11,651 nucleotides of DNA from CAYSUS01 sp964434165 (lineage in GTDB: Bacteria; Planctomycetota; Planctomycetia; Pirellulales; Thermoguttaceae), in assembly GCA_964434165.1 (NCBI GenBank), contig CAYSUS010000167.1:1-11651 (forward strand). The letters are read 5' to 3'. The notes under the pieces were generated by a model that searched no databases, was not told where the DNA came from, and saw only the letters and a list, made by a program, of their open reading frames with translations. Both the position numbers and the translations under genes were made by a program. Positions 1-5,032 of this stretch are shown in pieces; positions within the stretch are counted from its first letter, which is position 1; the number at the start of each line of letters is the position of its first letter.

Positions 1-85
1 CCCTCTCCCGCGAGCGGGAGAGGGGAGGTTGCCTTGCCCTCACCCGCTCGCGGGAGAGGGTGGCCGCGCAGCGGCCGCGTGAGGG
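1..85. repeat. Nested GC-rich palindromic repeats
   Basis: Three inverted repeats are packed here. CCCTCTCCCGC (1-11) pairs perfectly with GCGGGAGAGGG (14-24). CCCTCACCCGC (37-47) pairs with GCGGGAGAGGG (50-60) with one mismatch. GGCCGC (62-67) pairs with GCGGCC (71-76). CCCTCAC at 37-43 is also complementary to GTGAGGG at 79-85, so a larger cruciform enclosing the small stems is possible. The same CCCTCTCCCGCG palindrome occurs at 9106-9197, so this is a dispersed intergenic repeat. It lies downstream of the toxin-like gene on the minus strand and could act as a transcript end, but there is no T-tract. Positions 86-190 show nothing recognisable. Confidence 0.8.
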
Positions 86-190
86 CGGCAGGTGGGCGTC
101 AGGGCGATCGGTCCCTGCGGGCTCGATGCGTGGCCGTGTGGTCTTCTTCAGCTTGCGGATCGACACCTGCGTGTTGCGCGTGATTGGCAA

Positions 191-559
191 TTACGCACCC
201 ATCGGGAGCCGACGAACGCAAATCCGGTCAGTGGTTACAGAGACCGCGGCCCCGGCATCCAGCTCGGCACCGGCGACGGTCAACACGCGCTGGAGGATCG
301 TCGCCAGCGGCTCACCTTTGAGACCTTCGATTCGGATGCGCACAACGGACGGGCTGGCAGCGCGCGACGTCGGCAAAAGCGCGTGGAAGTCGGCATCCAG
401 CCTGACGACGATGGCTTGCCGCTGACGTCCGGCTTCCAGGATTTCGGCGTCGGTCGCCGTGGCCATGCCCAAGTCGCCGACGTGCTCGGCCGCAATGTCC
501 ATTTCGCCCAAGTGGCGAACCGCACTGCGTGGCAGACCTTGATCCAAGAGCAGTCTCAT
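191..559 (-). CDS. DUF5615 family PIN-like protein (VapC-like toxin candidate)
   Basis: A 122-residue protein matching the DUF5615 PIN-like family, which is related to PIN ribonucleases. The N-terminus MRLLLDQGLP (1-10) fits the family's usual LLDENLP-type opening, with the putative metal-binding Asp at residue 6. A second acidic patch, TDAEI (36-40), and the VVRLDADFHALL block (51-62, Asp55 and Asp57) match the other conserved acidic positions. The expected role is a small Mg-dependent RNase toxin; the activity is inferred from the family. The start ATG overlaps the stop of the upstream DUF433 gene (shared ATGA at 556-559), which implies translational coupling. The stop is TAA at 191-193. 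Such pairs are usually annotated as toxin-antitoxin modules, though many DUF5615 proteins are untested. Confidence 0.85.
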   Translation of the reverse strand: MRLLLDQGLPRSAVRHLGEMDIAAEHVGDLGMATATDAEILEAGRQRQAIVVRLDADFHALLPTSRAASPSVVRIRIEGLKGEPLATILQRVLTVAGAELDAGAAVSVTTDRICVRRLPMGA

Positions 560-789
560 GGCGCGGCCCGCAGTTCAACCACCTTGTCGTCGAGATTCGC
601 CGCGGCGTATTCCAGGGCCTGGCGAATGTCTTCATCCTCCAGTTCCGGGCATTCCGCCCGCAACGCGTCCCGGTCGGGATAGGTCGCCAAGGCTTCAAGC
701 ACCCGCCGGACCGTCAACCGCATCCCTCGGATGCACGGCTGGCCGTTCATCTTCGCCGGATCGGACGTGATTCGATCGAACTCGGTCAT
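556..789 (-). CDS. DUF433 domain protein (antitoxin candidate)
   Basis: A 77-residue DUF433 protein. The diagnostic block GQPCIRGMRLTV (residues 16-27) matches the family's GxPCIRGTR-type motif, and the C-terminal half (YPDRDALRAECPELEDEDIRQ onward) carries the usual PEL-x-x-EDI helix before an alanine-rich end. DUF433 proteins are predicted winged-helix-like antitoxins that bind the partner PIN protein and probably their own promoter. I chose the ATG at 787-789 over a longer upstream reading because family homology begins there and GGGAG lies 8 nt upstream. The ORF could be extended to 987, but those 66 extra residues resemble nothing. The gene's stop overlaps the start of the DUF5615 gene by 4 nt. 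Confidence 0.85.
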   Translation of the reverse strand: MTEFDRITSDPAKMNGQPCIRGMRLTVRRVLEALATYPDRDALRAECPELEDEDIRQALEYAAANLDDKVVELRAAP

Positions 790-1017
790 CGCTGAGACTC
801 CCACTATCAAGGCCAGTAGTGGACGTTTCCGCAAAATGTAGTCGATTCCGCCGGACGAGGGAGGGCGAACCAGGGCTCCCCAGAAGCCAACTTGCCACCC
901 CCGTAAAAGGATGAGGGCATCGGCCGTCCCGATTGCGGCCGATCGCTCCGCGGCACGGCTGGCCTGGCCCGCGGGAGCAGAGGCCAAACTTCAGAGAGGC
1001 GCGCGGCTCGGAGAAAT
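790..1017. other. Gene-free stretch with one hairpin
   Basis: This is the upstream side of the DUF433-DUF5615 pair. I see no coding sequence that resembles a known protein. ATCGGCCG (919-926) pairs with CGGCCGAT (936-943) around a 9-nt loop. There is no T-tract on either side, so it is not a convincing intrinsic terminator; it could be an operator or just GC-rich symmetry. No clear promoter for the minus-strand pair was found. Confidence 0.4.
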
Positions 1018-1078
1018 GGGGTCAGGACGTTTTTCTAGGTCAGGAGAGAAAACAGGTTAAACAAAGAGTCCTGACCCC
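1018..1078. repeat. GGGGTCAGGAC inverted-repeat element
   Basis: GGGGTCAGGAC (1018-1028) and GTCCTGACCCC (1068-1078) are perfect 11-bp inverted repeats separated by 39 bp. A third partial copy, GGTCAGGA, lies near 1038. The interior is AT-rich compared with its surroundings, and a run of T follows at 1079-1085. Motifs of this type recur in many genomes, often near REP-associated (Y1) transposases; that link is from memory. It could be a solo REP-like or MITE-like unit. On the plus strand the second arm followed by T7 could also terminate transcription, although the loop is long. Confidence 0.6.
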
Positions 1079-1144
1079 TTTTTTTAACGCTGGAGAAAGT
1101 GGCCGCCGTAGCGTGGCACCCATCCGCGGGGTGCGGCGGCGAAG

Positions 1145-1173
1145 TTGACAGGCGCCGGCCGGGCTATTCTATT
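1145..1173 (+). promoter_or_regulatory. Weak candidate promoter for the cytochrome-like gene
   Basis: A consensus TTGACA (1145-1150) is followed 17 bp later by TCTATT (1168-1173), which matches 4 of 6 bases of the -10 consensus. The better-looking TATTCT (1165-1170) is only 14 bp away. This would give a leader of about 120 nt to the ATG at 1301. That leader contains a 14-bp perfect palindrome, CTCGGCGCGCCGAG (1216-1229). Chance occurrence is possible. Confidence 0.25.
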
Positions 1174-1300
1174 GGTAAGCGAGGGGCTTTCACCGGGAAG
1201 TCCGCAAATGGCAGGCTCGGCGCGCCGAGGCATCCCACCTTCGGCCTCACAGGGCCGCGGAGCCGAGTTCCCTCCACACCCTGTTCGGGAGATCCTAGCG

Positions 1301-1717
1301 ATGAAGAAGTGGTACGTGCCGGCGGTGGCCGCATGCGTGGCGCTGGGCGTGGTCCTCGGTCTTGCCGCGCGCCAGGCCAGGGCCATCAACCAGTTCAAGA
1401 AGGAGTTCGAGGCCAAGTACGTCAAGGAAGACAGCGAAGACCCCAAGGAAAAGGCCTTCGCCGAGGCCGTGGCCGCGGCCCGCTGCTACGTCTGCCACGG
1501 CAAGGGCAGCAAGAAGAACCGCAACCTCTACGGCCAGGCCCTGTCCAAGCTGCTCAGCAAGGACGACGACAAGGACAATAAGGAGAAGATCCAGAAGGCC
1601 CTCGACGAGGTGGCCAAGGAGAAGTCGAAGCCCGACGACGAGAAGGCGCCGTCCTTCGGCGACCTAATCAAGGAAGGCAAGCTGCCCGGCGGCGATCCCG
1701 AGGACGACGGGAAGTAG
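1301..1717 (+). CDS. Exported single-CxxCH cytochrome-like protein
   Basis: A 138-residue protein with a Sec signal peptide: basic MKK, a hydrophobic stretch at residues 7-22, and a likely cleavage after ARA (28). It has one c-type haem attachment site, CYVCH (62-66), so it probably acts outside the cytoplasmic membrane as a small monohaem electron carrier or haem-sensing protein. The rest is highly charged, with a Lys/Asp-rich run at about 87-115, and ends in a conserved-looking SFGDLIKEGKLPGG block (118-131). There is no Met after residue 1 and no His other than His66, so the usual distal Met or His ligand is absent. The ATG at 1301 is chosen for the signal peptide and GGGAG 9 nt upstream; an in-frame extension to 1145 adds non-signal sequence. 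I recall similar short proteins in Planctomycetes but know no function for them. Confidence 0.8.
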   Translation: MKKWYVPAVAACVALGVVLGLAARQARAINQFKKEFEAKYVKEDSEDPKEKAFAEAVAAARCYVCHGKGSKKNRNLYGQALSKLLSKDDDKDNKEKIQKALDEVAKEKSKPDDEKAPSFGDLIKEGKLPGGDPEDDGK

Positions 1718-1730
1718 CCGCGATGGGGGC

Positions 1731-1801
1731 GGGCCGGTCGGAGGACCGGGCCGTAGCTCGGCGAGGATACCGCGTATGGGCCGGTCGGAAGACCGGCCCA
1801 T
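1731..1801. repeat. Two related GGCCGGTC hairpins after the cytochrome-like gene
   Basis: The second unit (1776-1801) is a perfect 11-bp stem, ATGGGCCGGTC / GACCGGCCCAT, with a GGAA tetraloop of the GNRA type. The first (1731-1752) is a shorter version: CCGGTC (1734-1739) pairs with GACCGG (1744-1749) around GGAG, with flanking GG/CC after one mismatch. The two lie 24 bp apart, just past the stop at 1717. No T-tract follows, so they are more likely REP-like units or RNA 3'-end stabilisers than intrinsic terminators. The second unit abuts the argJ relic. Confidence 0.7.
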
Positions 1802-1812
1802 CGCATGCGCTC

Positions 1813-1869
1813 CGTGTGGTAGTCCGCGTTGATCCGCACGTACTCGGCCGTGAGGTCCGTGGTCCATCG
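1813..1869 (-). pseudogene. Relic of the ArgJ C-terminus
   Basis: Read on the minus strand, this stretch encodes RWTTDLTAEYVRINADYHT. It matches the highly conserved C-terminal tail of ArgJ (glutamate N-acetyltransferase, arginine biosynthesis), whose proteins end in a WTxDLTxxYVxINADY-type sequence. Only these 19 residues are recognisable. An in-frame TAG lies immediately upstream at 1879-1881, and none of the upstream frames continues the ArgJ sequence. The normal stop is also gone, and the frame runs into the palindromic repeat. It is therefore a decayed 3' fragment, perhaps left by a rearrangement or carried along with the repeat. Assignment rests on recognition of the motif. Confidence 0.65.
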
Positions 1870-2129
1870 GGCCAAAGGCTAGAGGGGTGGGGAGTCTTCA
1901 CGGCGTCTTCGTTCAGCCCAAGCCCCCTCCCCCGAACACGGCAGAGCTGGACAAGGCCGATCTTGTTCGGCATGGGATTTGCGCGGCCGGCGACAGGCGA
2001 AGATGAAGGCGGTTCGGCAACATGTGAAGAACAGGTGATATTGCGCCCACCGCCCGTTTCTGGCGCGTTCTCGGTCATGACCGGGAACAAGCGCAGAGCG
2101 ATCCGCAAGCGCGATATCCGCGGCTTGAG
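1870..2129. other. Gene-free stretch between two gene relics
   Basis: No start codon with a plausible ribosome site and no recognisable protein is seen on either strand. Short ORFs here translate to low-complexity Arg/Pro/Ser-rich sequence typical of GC-rich non-coding DNA. The frame of the downstream transposase relic is open from 2028, after a TGA at 2025-2027, but the residues encoded before about 2165 match nothing I know. Confidence 0.4.
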
Positions 2130-2349
2130 GTGCTTCGACTTGCGCGCGACAAGGCGGGCAACCGCCCGTTGCACGGCGACGAGCACGTCGCCTTGCTCCC
2201 GCGGTTCTTCTTCGATCCGGTGGTCACCTCGCTGCGCGGGTTGCAGAACGCCGGCGCGTTGAAGAACGTGCAACGGAAGCTGGGTTGCCCGCGCGCGAGC
2301 CTCGGCTCTCTCGGAAGCTGCTGGGGTCTTCGATCCAGACACCCTCCTG
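2130..2349 (+). pseudogene. IS4-like transposase N-terminal relic, frameshifted
   Basis: The frame starting at GTG 2130 encodes VALLPRFFFDPVVTSLRGLQ and then NAGALKNVQRKLGCPRASLGSL. This resembles the N-terminal region of IS4-family DDE transposases (an FNPxxxSLRxLQ block, then KVQxKLGxxRxSLGSLSEA). Homology then continues in another frame from 2308 as LSEAAGVFDPDTLL. The junction is a CT-rich run (2307-2313), and restoring 2 nt (one TC unit) would rejoin the frames as SLGSLSEAAGVFDP. The catalytic DDE domain is absent because the match stops where the 3' end of the minus-strand propeller gene begins. No terminal inverted repeats or target duplications were identified. This is a dead insertion-sequence fragment. 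Confidence 0.55.
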
Positions 2350-2364
2350 CGCGTCGCGTGCGGC

Positions 2365-3468
2365 TCACTCCTCCAGCTCGATCACGGAGAGCGTGGCCGG
2401 CTTGTTGTACTTCTGGTTGATGGCGTCGGGCACGATGGGCCAGTCCATGTTCGAGACGATCACCTCGCGGCCGCGGAGCATGGGCTCGCAGGGCTGGTCC
2501 ATGCCGCCGTCCATCCCGTCGGTGTCGCCGCTCTGGGCCAGCACGCGGACCTTGCCGTCGAGGCTGACCGCGTGGATGGCGTTCGCGATGGAGTCGGCCA
2601 CGTAGATCGTCTCGGTCTCGGGGTCGAAGTCCATGCCGTCGCAGCACTTCATGAACGGGGCCTTGGCGAAGACCACGTTCGAGCGGACCTTGCCCTGCTT
2701 GTTCAGCACGAGCTTGTGCACGGTGCCGTCGGCGAAGTTGCCGATGTAGATGTTGCCCTGCGTGTCGAAGCACAGGCCGTCGGCGCCCAGCCCGAACTCG
2801 TCGTGGCACTCGATCGTGGCCACCAGGTGCGGGTCCTGGAGCAGTTCGTCGGCCAGCTTCACTGGCTTGTCGGCCCTGAGATCATCGAGCTTGAAGCGGA
2901 ACAGGCCGCTGATGGAGGGCGCCCCCTCCTTCTTCTCGATCATCGTGTCGGTCACGTAGAGATAGCCGTCGCGGACCTTCACGGCGTTGGAGACGCCGAA
3001 GCCGGTGACCACGGGCACGGTCTTGACGGCCTTGCCGTCCTTGACCACCACGCGCGCCACGCGGCTCTTGCGCTCGCCTTCGGCCTGGAAGTCGGCCACG
3101 AACAGGTCGCCGCACGGGGCCAGGCACACGCCCAGGGCCCCGAAGGGCTTGCCGGTCTCCGGGTTGTCCGGCAGCTTGCAGAACAGCGCGGCCTTGTTCT
3201 TCGGCGAGATCTTCAGCAGCACGGGCGGCAGCTTCGTGTCGTTGAAGTTGGGCACCGAGAGGATGAAGCTCCCGCAGGGGAGCATGCACATGGCGTCGGG
3301 CGTGTTGCAGAGGCCCTCGGGCAGGACCATCAGCAGCTTCGACTCCTTCATGGGCTGGGAGCAGTCCTTCTCTTGCGCGCACGTCTTTTCGGCCCCGGCG
3401 GGCGCGGCCATCGCAACGATCGCCGCGGTGAGGATCAGGGTGGGGACGGCTTTCCAGGTGCGAGTCAT
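2365..3468 (-). CDS. Secreted SMP-30/NHL-type beta-propeller protein
   Basis: A 367-residue protein with a Sec signal peptide (MTRTWKAVPTLILTAAIVAM..., cleavage likely after AGA, residue 26). The mature part shows repeated blade-like motifs: GVCLAPCGDLFVADFQ (113-128), DGLCFDTQGNIYIGNF (230-245) and GMDFDPETETIYVADS (278-293). These fit the SMP-30/gluconolactonase/LRE-like and NHL six-bladed propeller families, whose members hydrolyse lactones or bind ligands. The actual substrate cannot be told. The mature chain has 13 cysteines (30, 36, 54, 61, 65, 97, 115, 119, 221, 233, 275, 276, 327), many near blade starts, which suggests disulfides or metal binding outside the cytoplasm. The ATG at 3466-3468 is preceded by GGAG at 8 nt; a longer upstream reading lacks a signal peptide. 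It appears to be monocistronic. Confidence 0.8.
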   Translation of the reverse strand: MTRTWKAVPTLILTAAIVAMAAPAGAEKTCAQEKDCSQPMKESKLLMVLPEGLCNTPDAMCMLPCGSFILSVPNFNDTKLPPVLLKISPKNKAALFCKLPDNPETGKPFGALGVCLAPCGDLFVADFQAEGERKSRVARVVVKDGKAVKTVPVVTGFGVSNAVKVRDGYLYVTDTMIEKKEGAPSISGLFRFKLDDLRADKPVKLADELLQDPHLVATIECHDEFGLGADGLCFDTQGNIYIGNFADGTVHKLVLNKQGKVRSNVVFAKAPFMKCCDGMDFDPETETIYVADSIANAIHAVSLDGKVRVLAQSGDTDGMDGGMDQPCEPMLRGREVIVSNMDWPIVPDAINQKYNKPATLSVIELEE

Positions 3469-3551
3469 CGAGCGTTCTCCGGATTGCAGGGTTGCGGGTT
3501 CACGACGGGGCACAGTCCGCCGGCGGGAAAACGCCGGACGGTCGCCTCGAT

Positions 3552-3580
3552 ATTGTGGACCGGGGCCGCGGGACCTGCAA
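3552..3580 (-). promoter_or_regulatory. Weak candidate promoter for the propeller gene
   Basis: On the minus strand, TTGCAG (3580-3575) is followed after 17 bp by CACAAT (3557-3552). The leader to the ATG at 3468 would be about 75 nt. The same TTGCAG with a 17-bp spacer occurs before the oxidoreductase gene at 4915. The -35 match to the general consensus is poor, so this is tentative. Confidence 0.25.
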
Positions 3581-3607
3581 GCGTCGGTCGCGCGGGCCGG
3601 CGCATGG

Positions 3608-3640
3608 AAAAAGGACCCGCGGCCCGGCGTCCGCAAGTCC
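3608..3640 (-). terminator. Intrinsic terminator of the tRNA-Leu transcript
   Basis: On the minus strand, GGACTTGCGG (3640-3631) pairs with CCGCGGGTCC (3622-3613) to give a 10-bp stem with two G-U pairs and an 8-nt loop, followed directly by TTTTT (3612-3608). It sits 23 nt past the 3' end of the tRNA-Leu gene in the same direction, so it most likely ends that transcript and insulates the propeller gene. Confidence 0.75.
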
Positions 3641-3663
3641 TTCATTGATAGCCATTTAAGCAG

Positions 3664-3749
<86 letters not shown>

Positions 3750-3759
3750 TTCGCGTCGC

Positions 3760-3788
3760 GGGGGCCGATTCTCCCCCCGGCGGCCCCC
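3760..3788. other. Hairpin in the tRNA-Leu leader
   Basis: GGGGGCCG (3760-3767) pairs with CGGCCCCC (3781-3788) around a 13-nt loop. It lies 11 bp upstream of the mature 5' end of the tRNA on the minus strand and would sit in the precursor leader if transcription starts near 3797. A role in precursor processing is possible but speculative. Confidence 0.4.
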
Positions 3789-3803
3789 ACTCCAACCTCT
3801 TAA

Positions 3804-3832
3804 TTTTTAGATTAGCGCGGGCGGATATGCAA
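3804..3832 (-). promoter_or_regulatory. Candidate promoter for tRNA-Leu
   Basis: On the minus strand, TTGCAT (3832-3827) is separated by 17 bp from TAAAAA (3809-3804) within a locally AT-rich patch, unusual in this GC-rich region. Transcription would start about 50 bp before the tRNA. The spacing is ideal and the -10 matches 4 of 6 consensus bases. Confidence 0.35.
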
Positions 3833-3942
3833 GGGGACACGCCGGCCAGAGGTGCGGTTCGGCTCGTGGAGGAAGGCGCTGCTGGCTTGAGGACGGCGGA
3901 GCGACCACATGGCAGCAGTTGCACCCCCCATGCGAACCATGC

Positions 3943-4755
3943 CTAGATCTGGTCGGTGGATTGGAGAAGGCGATCGCGCATGCGGCGCCCGGACCCGCGG
4001 GCGGCGTCGTGCAGGACTCGCTCGCGCGACAGCGAGACCGGGGAAACCGCCTGGCGGAACAGGGTCCAGTCGGCCTCGGCGGTGTGGGTCTGCTGGGCAA
4101 GCCGTTGCAGCCAGGGACTCGCGTAGGCGTCGATCATCTCCAGGCCGGCTCCCATGGCCTCGGTGTGAGGCTCGTAGCAGACCGAGGCGTTGCCGTCCGC
4201 CTGGCACTCGGCCACGCCCTCCCGGACGCCCGGATGCGCCAGCCTCAGCAGGTGGCCGACTTCGTGGACGGCCGTGATGTGCGGAACGCCGCGCGGACGG
4301 GAGAGGAGGATGTCGCGGTTGTCGTACAGCCGGCTGTGGGACCGCATCGCGCGCTCGTCGTCGGCCAGACGGACGCAGCGGATCCGCGCGTGGCGCCGCT
4401 CCGTCGCGTTCTGCACCAGGTAGATCCGCAGCCGGCACTGGAAGTTCGGCCGATGGGTGGGCCTGGCCAGCGGCAGGTTCATGTCGTTGAACGAGGCGGG
4501 CGGCCGGTACCAGAACTGGTGGCTCCACCAGTGTTCGCAGATGTGCTTGTAGAGGTAGCGGAACCGGTTCCACTCGCCCGAATCCCAGGCCTGGGTGCGA
4601 TACGTGCTGTTGTTGCGAGTGAAGGTGGTGCCGTTGACCTGCACGAGCAGGAGCCGCAGCTCCAGCCAGATGTTGCAGTTGGCGGGTCTCGTGGAGTCTG
4701 GGATCTCGAGCCTCGAATCGAATCGGTTGTTGGTGACGCGAACCGTGACGTTCAT
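3943..4755 (-). CDS. Putative metzincin-like zinc metalloprotease
   Basis: A 270-residue protein with the zinc motif HEVGH (164-168) and a third ligand candidate, His174, in HEVGHLLRLAHPG. This fits the metzincin pattern HExxHxxGxxH except that Arg171 replaces the usual Gly. A Met-turn-like AMGAG (200-204, Met201) follows at a suitable distance, then an Asp/Ala/Pro/Trp-containing segment (DAYASPW, 209-215). The N-terminal about 150 residues are rich in Trp, Tyr and Arg and match no family I can name. No signal peptide or membrane segment is seen, so it is probably cytoplasmic or exported by a non-Sec route. The ATG at 4753-4755 has GGAG 8 nt upstream. It stands alone, divergent from the oxidoreductase gene. 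The substrate is unknown. Confidence 0.65.
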   Translation of the reverse strand: MNVTVRVTNNRFDSRLEIPDSTRPANCNIWLELRLLLVQVNGTTFTRNNSTYRTQAWDSGEWNRFRYLYKHICEHWWSHQFWYRPPASFNDMNLPLARPTHRPNFQCRLRIYLVQNATERRHARIRCVRLADDERAMRSHSRLYDNRDILLSRPRGVPHITAVHEVGHLLRLAHPGVREGVAECQADGNASVCYEPHTEAMGAGLEMIDAYASPWLQRLAQQTHTAEADWTLFRQAVSPVSLSRERVLHDAARGSGRRMRDRLLQSTDQI

Positions 4756-4914
4756 GACCGGCTCCGTTAAACGAGGGACGCTGGATGCTCCGCGCCAAGA
4801 GCGGGGATTTCATGCCCGACACCTGGCATTGTCGGCCGGTGCTCTTGGATGTTGCGTGGTTTGTCGATTGCCGGCGTGGAGATGGTGCGGGGTCCTGTCC
4901 CGGCTTCCCGGCCG

Positions 4915-4943
4915 TTGCAGCCCGCTCTTCGCCGGCCTAGACT
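4915..4943 (+). promoter_or_regulatory. Candidate promoter for the oxidoreductase gene
   Basis: TTGCAG (4915-4920) and TAGACT (4938-4943) are separated by exactly 17 bp. The -10 matches 4 of 6 consensus bases and the -35 matches the key TTG. The start would fall near 4950, giving a leader of about 80 nt. The rest of the divergent gap (4756-5032) shows nothing recognisable. Confidence 0.4.
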
Positions 4944-5032
4944 GGGGGGTGCGCGCGGCCGGACCCCGCGGTCGCCCGACCGGCCGCGCGGAACGTCCCG
5001 CCCGAACCGCCTACCCGCCAAGGAGCCCCGCC

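Noticed and set aside
2572..3648. Long plus-strand ORF opposite the propeller gene
   Set aside because: Its translation is an HDG/VAL-rich mirror of the minus-strand gene, which has a signal peptide and propeller motifs.
3812..3940. Small minus-strand ORF of about 42 residues downstream of the metalloprotease
   Set aside because: It has no convincing ribosome site and no homology, and its end overlaps the tRNA promoter candidate.
3919..4770. 283-residue plus-strand ORF opposite the metalloprotease
   Set aside because: No motif is visible in it, while the opposite strand has a HEVGH...H zinc site and a proper ribosome site.
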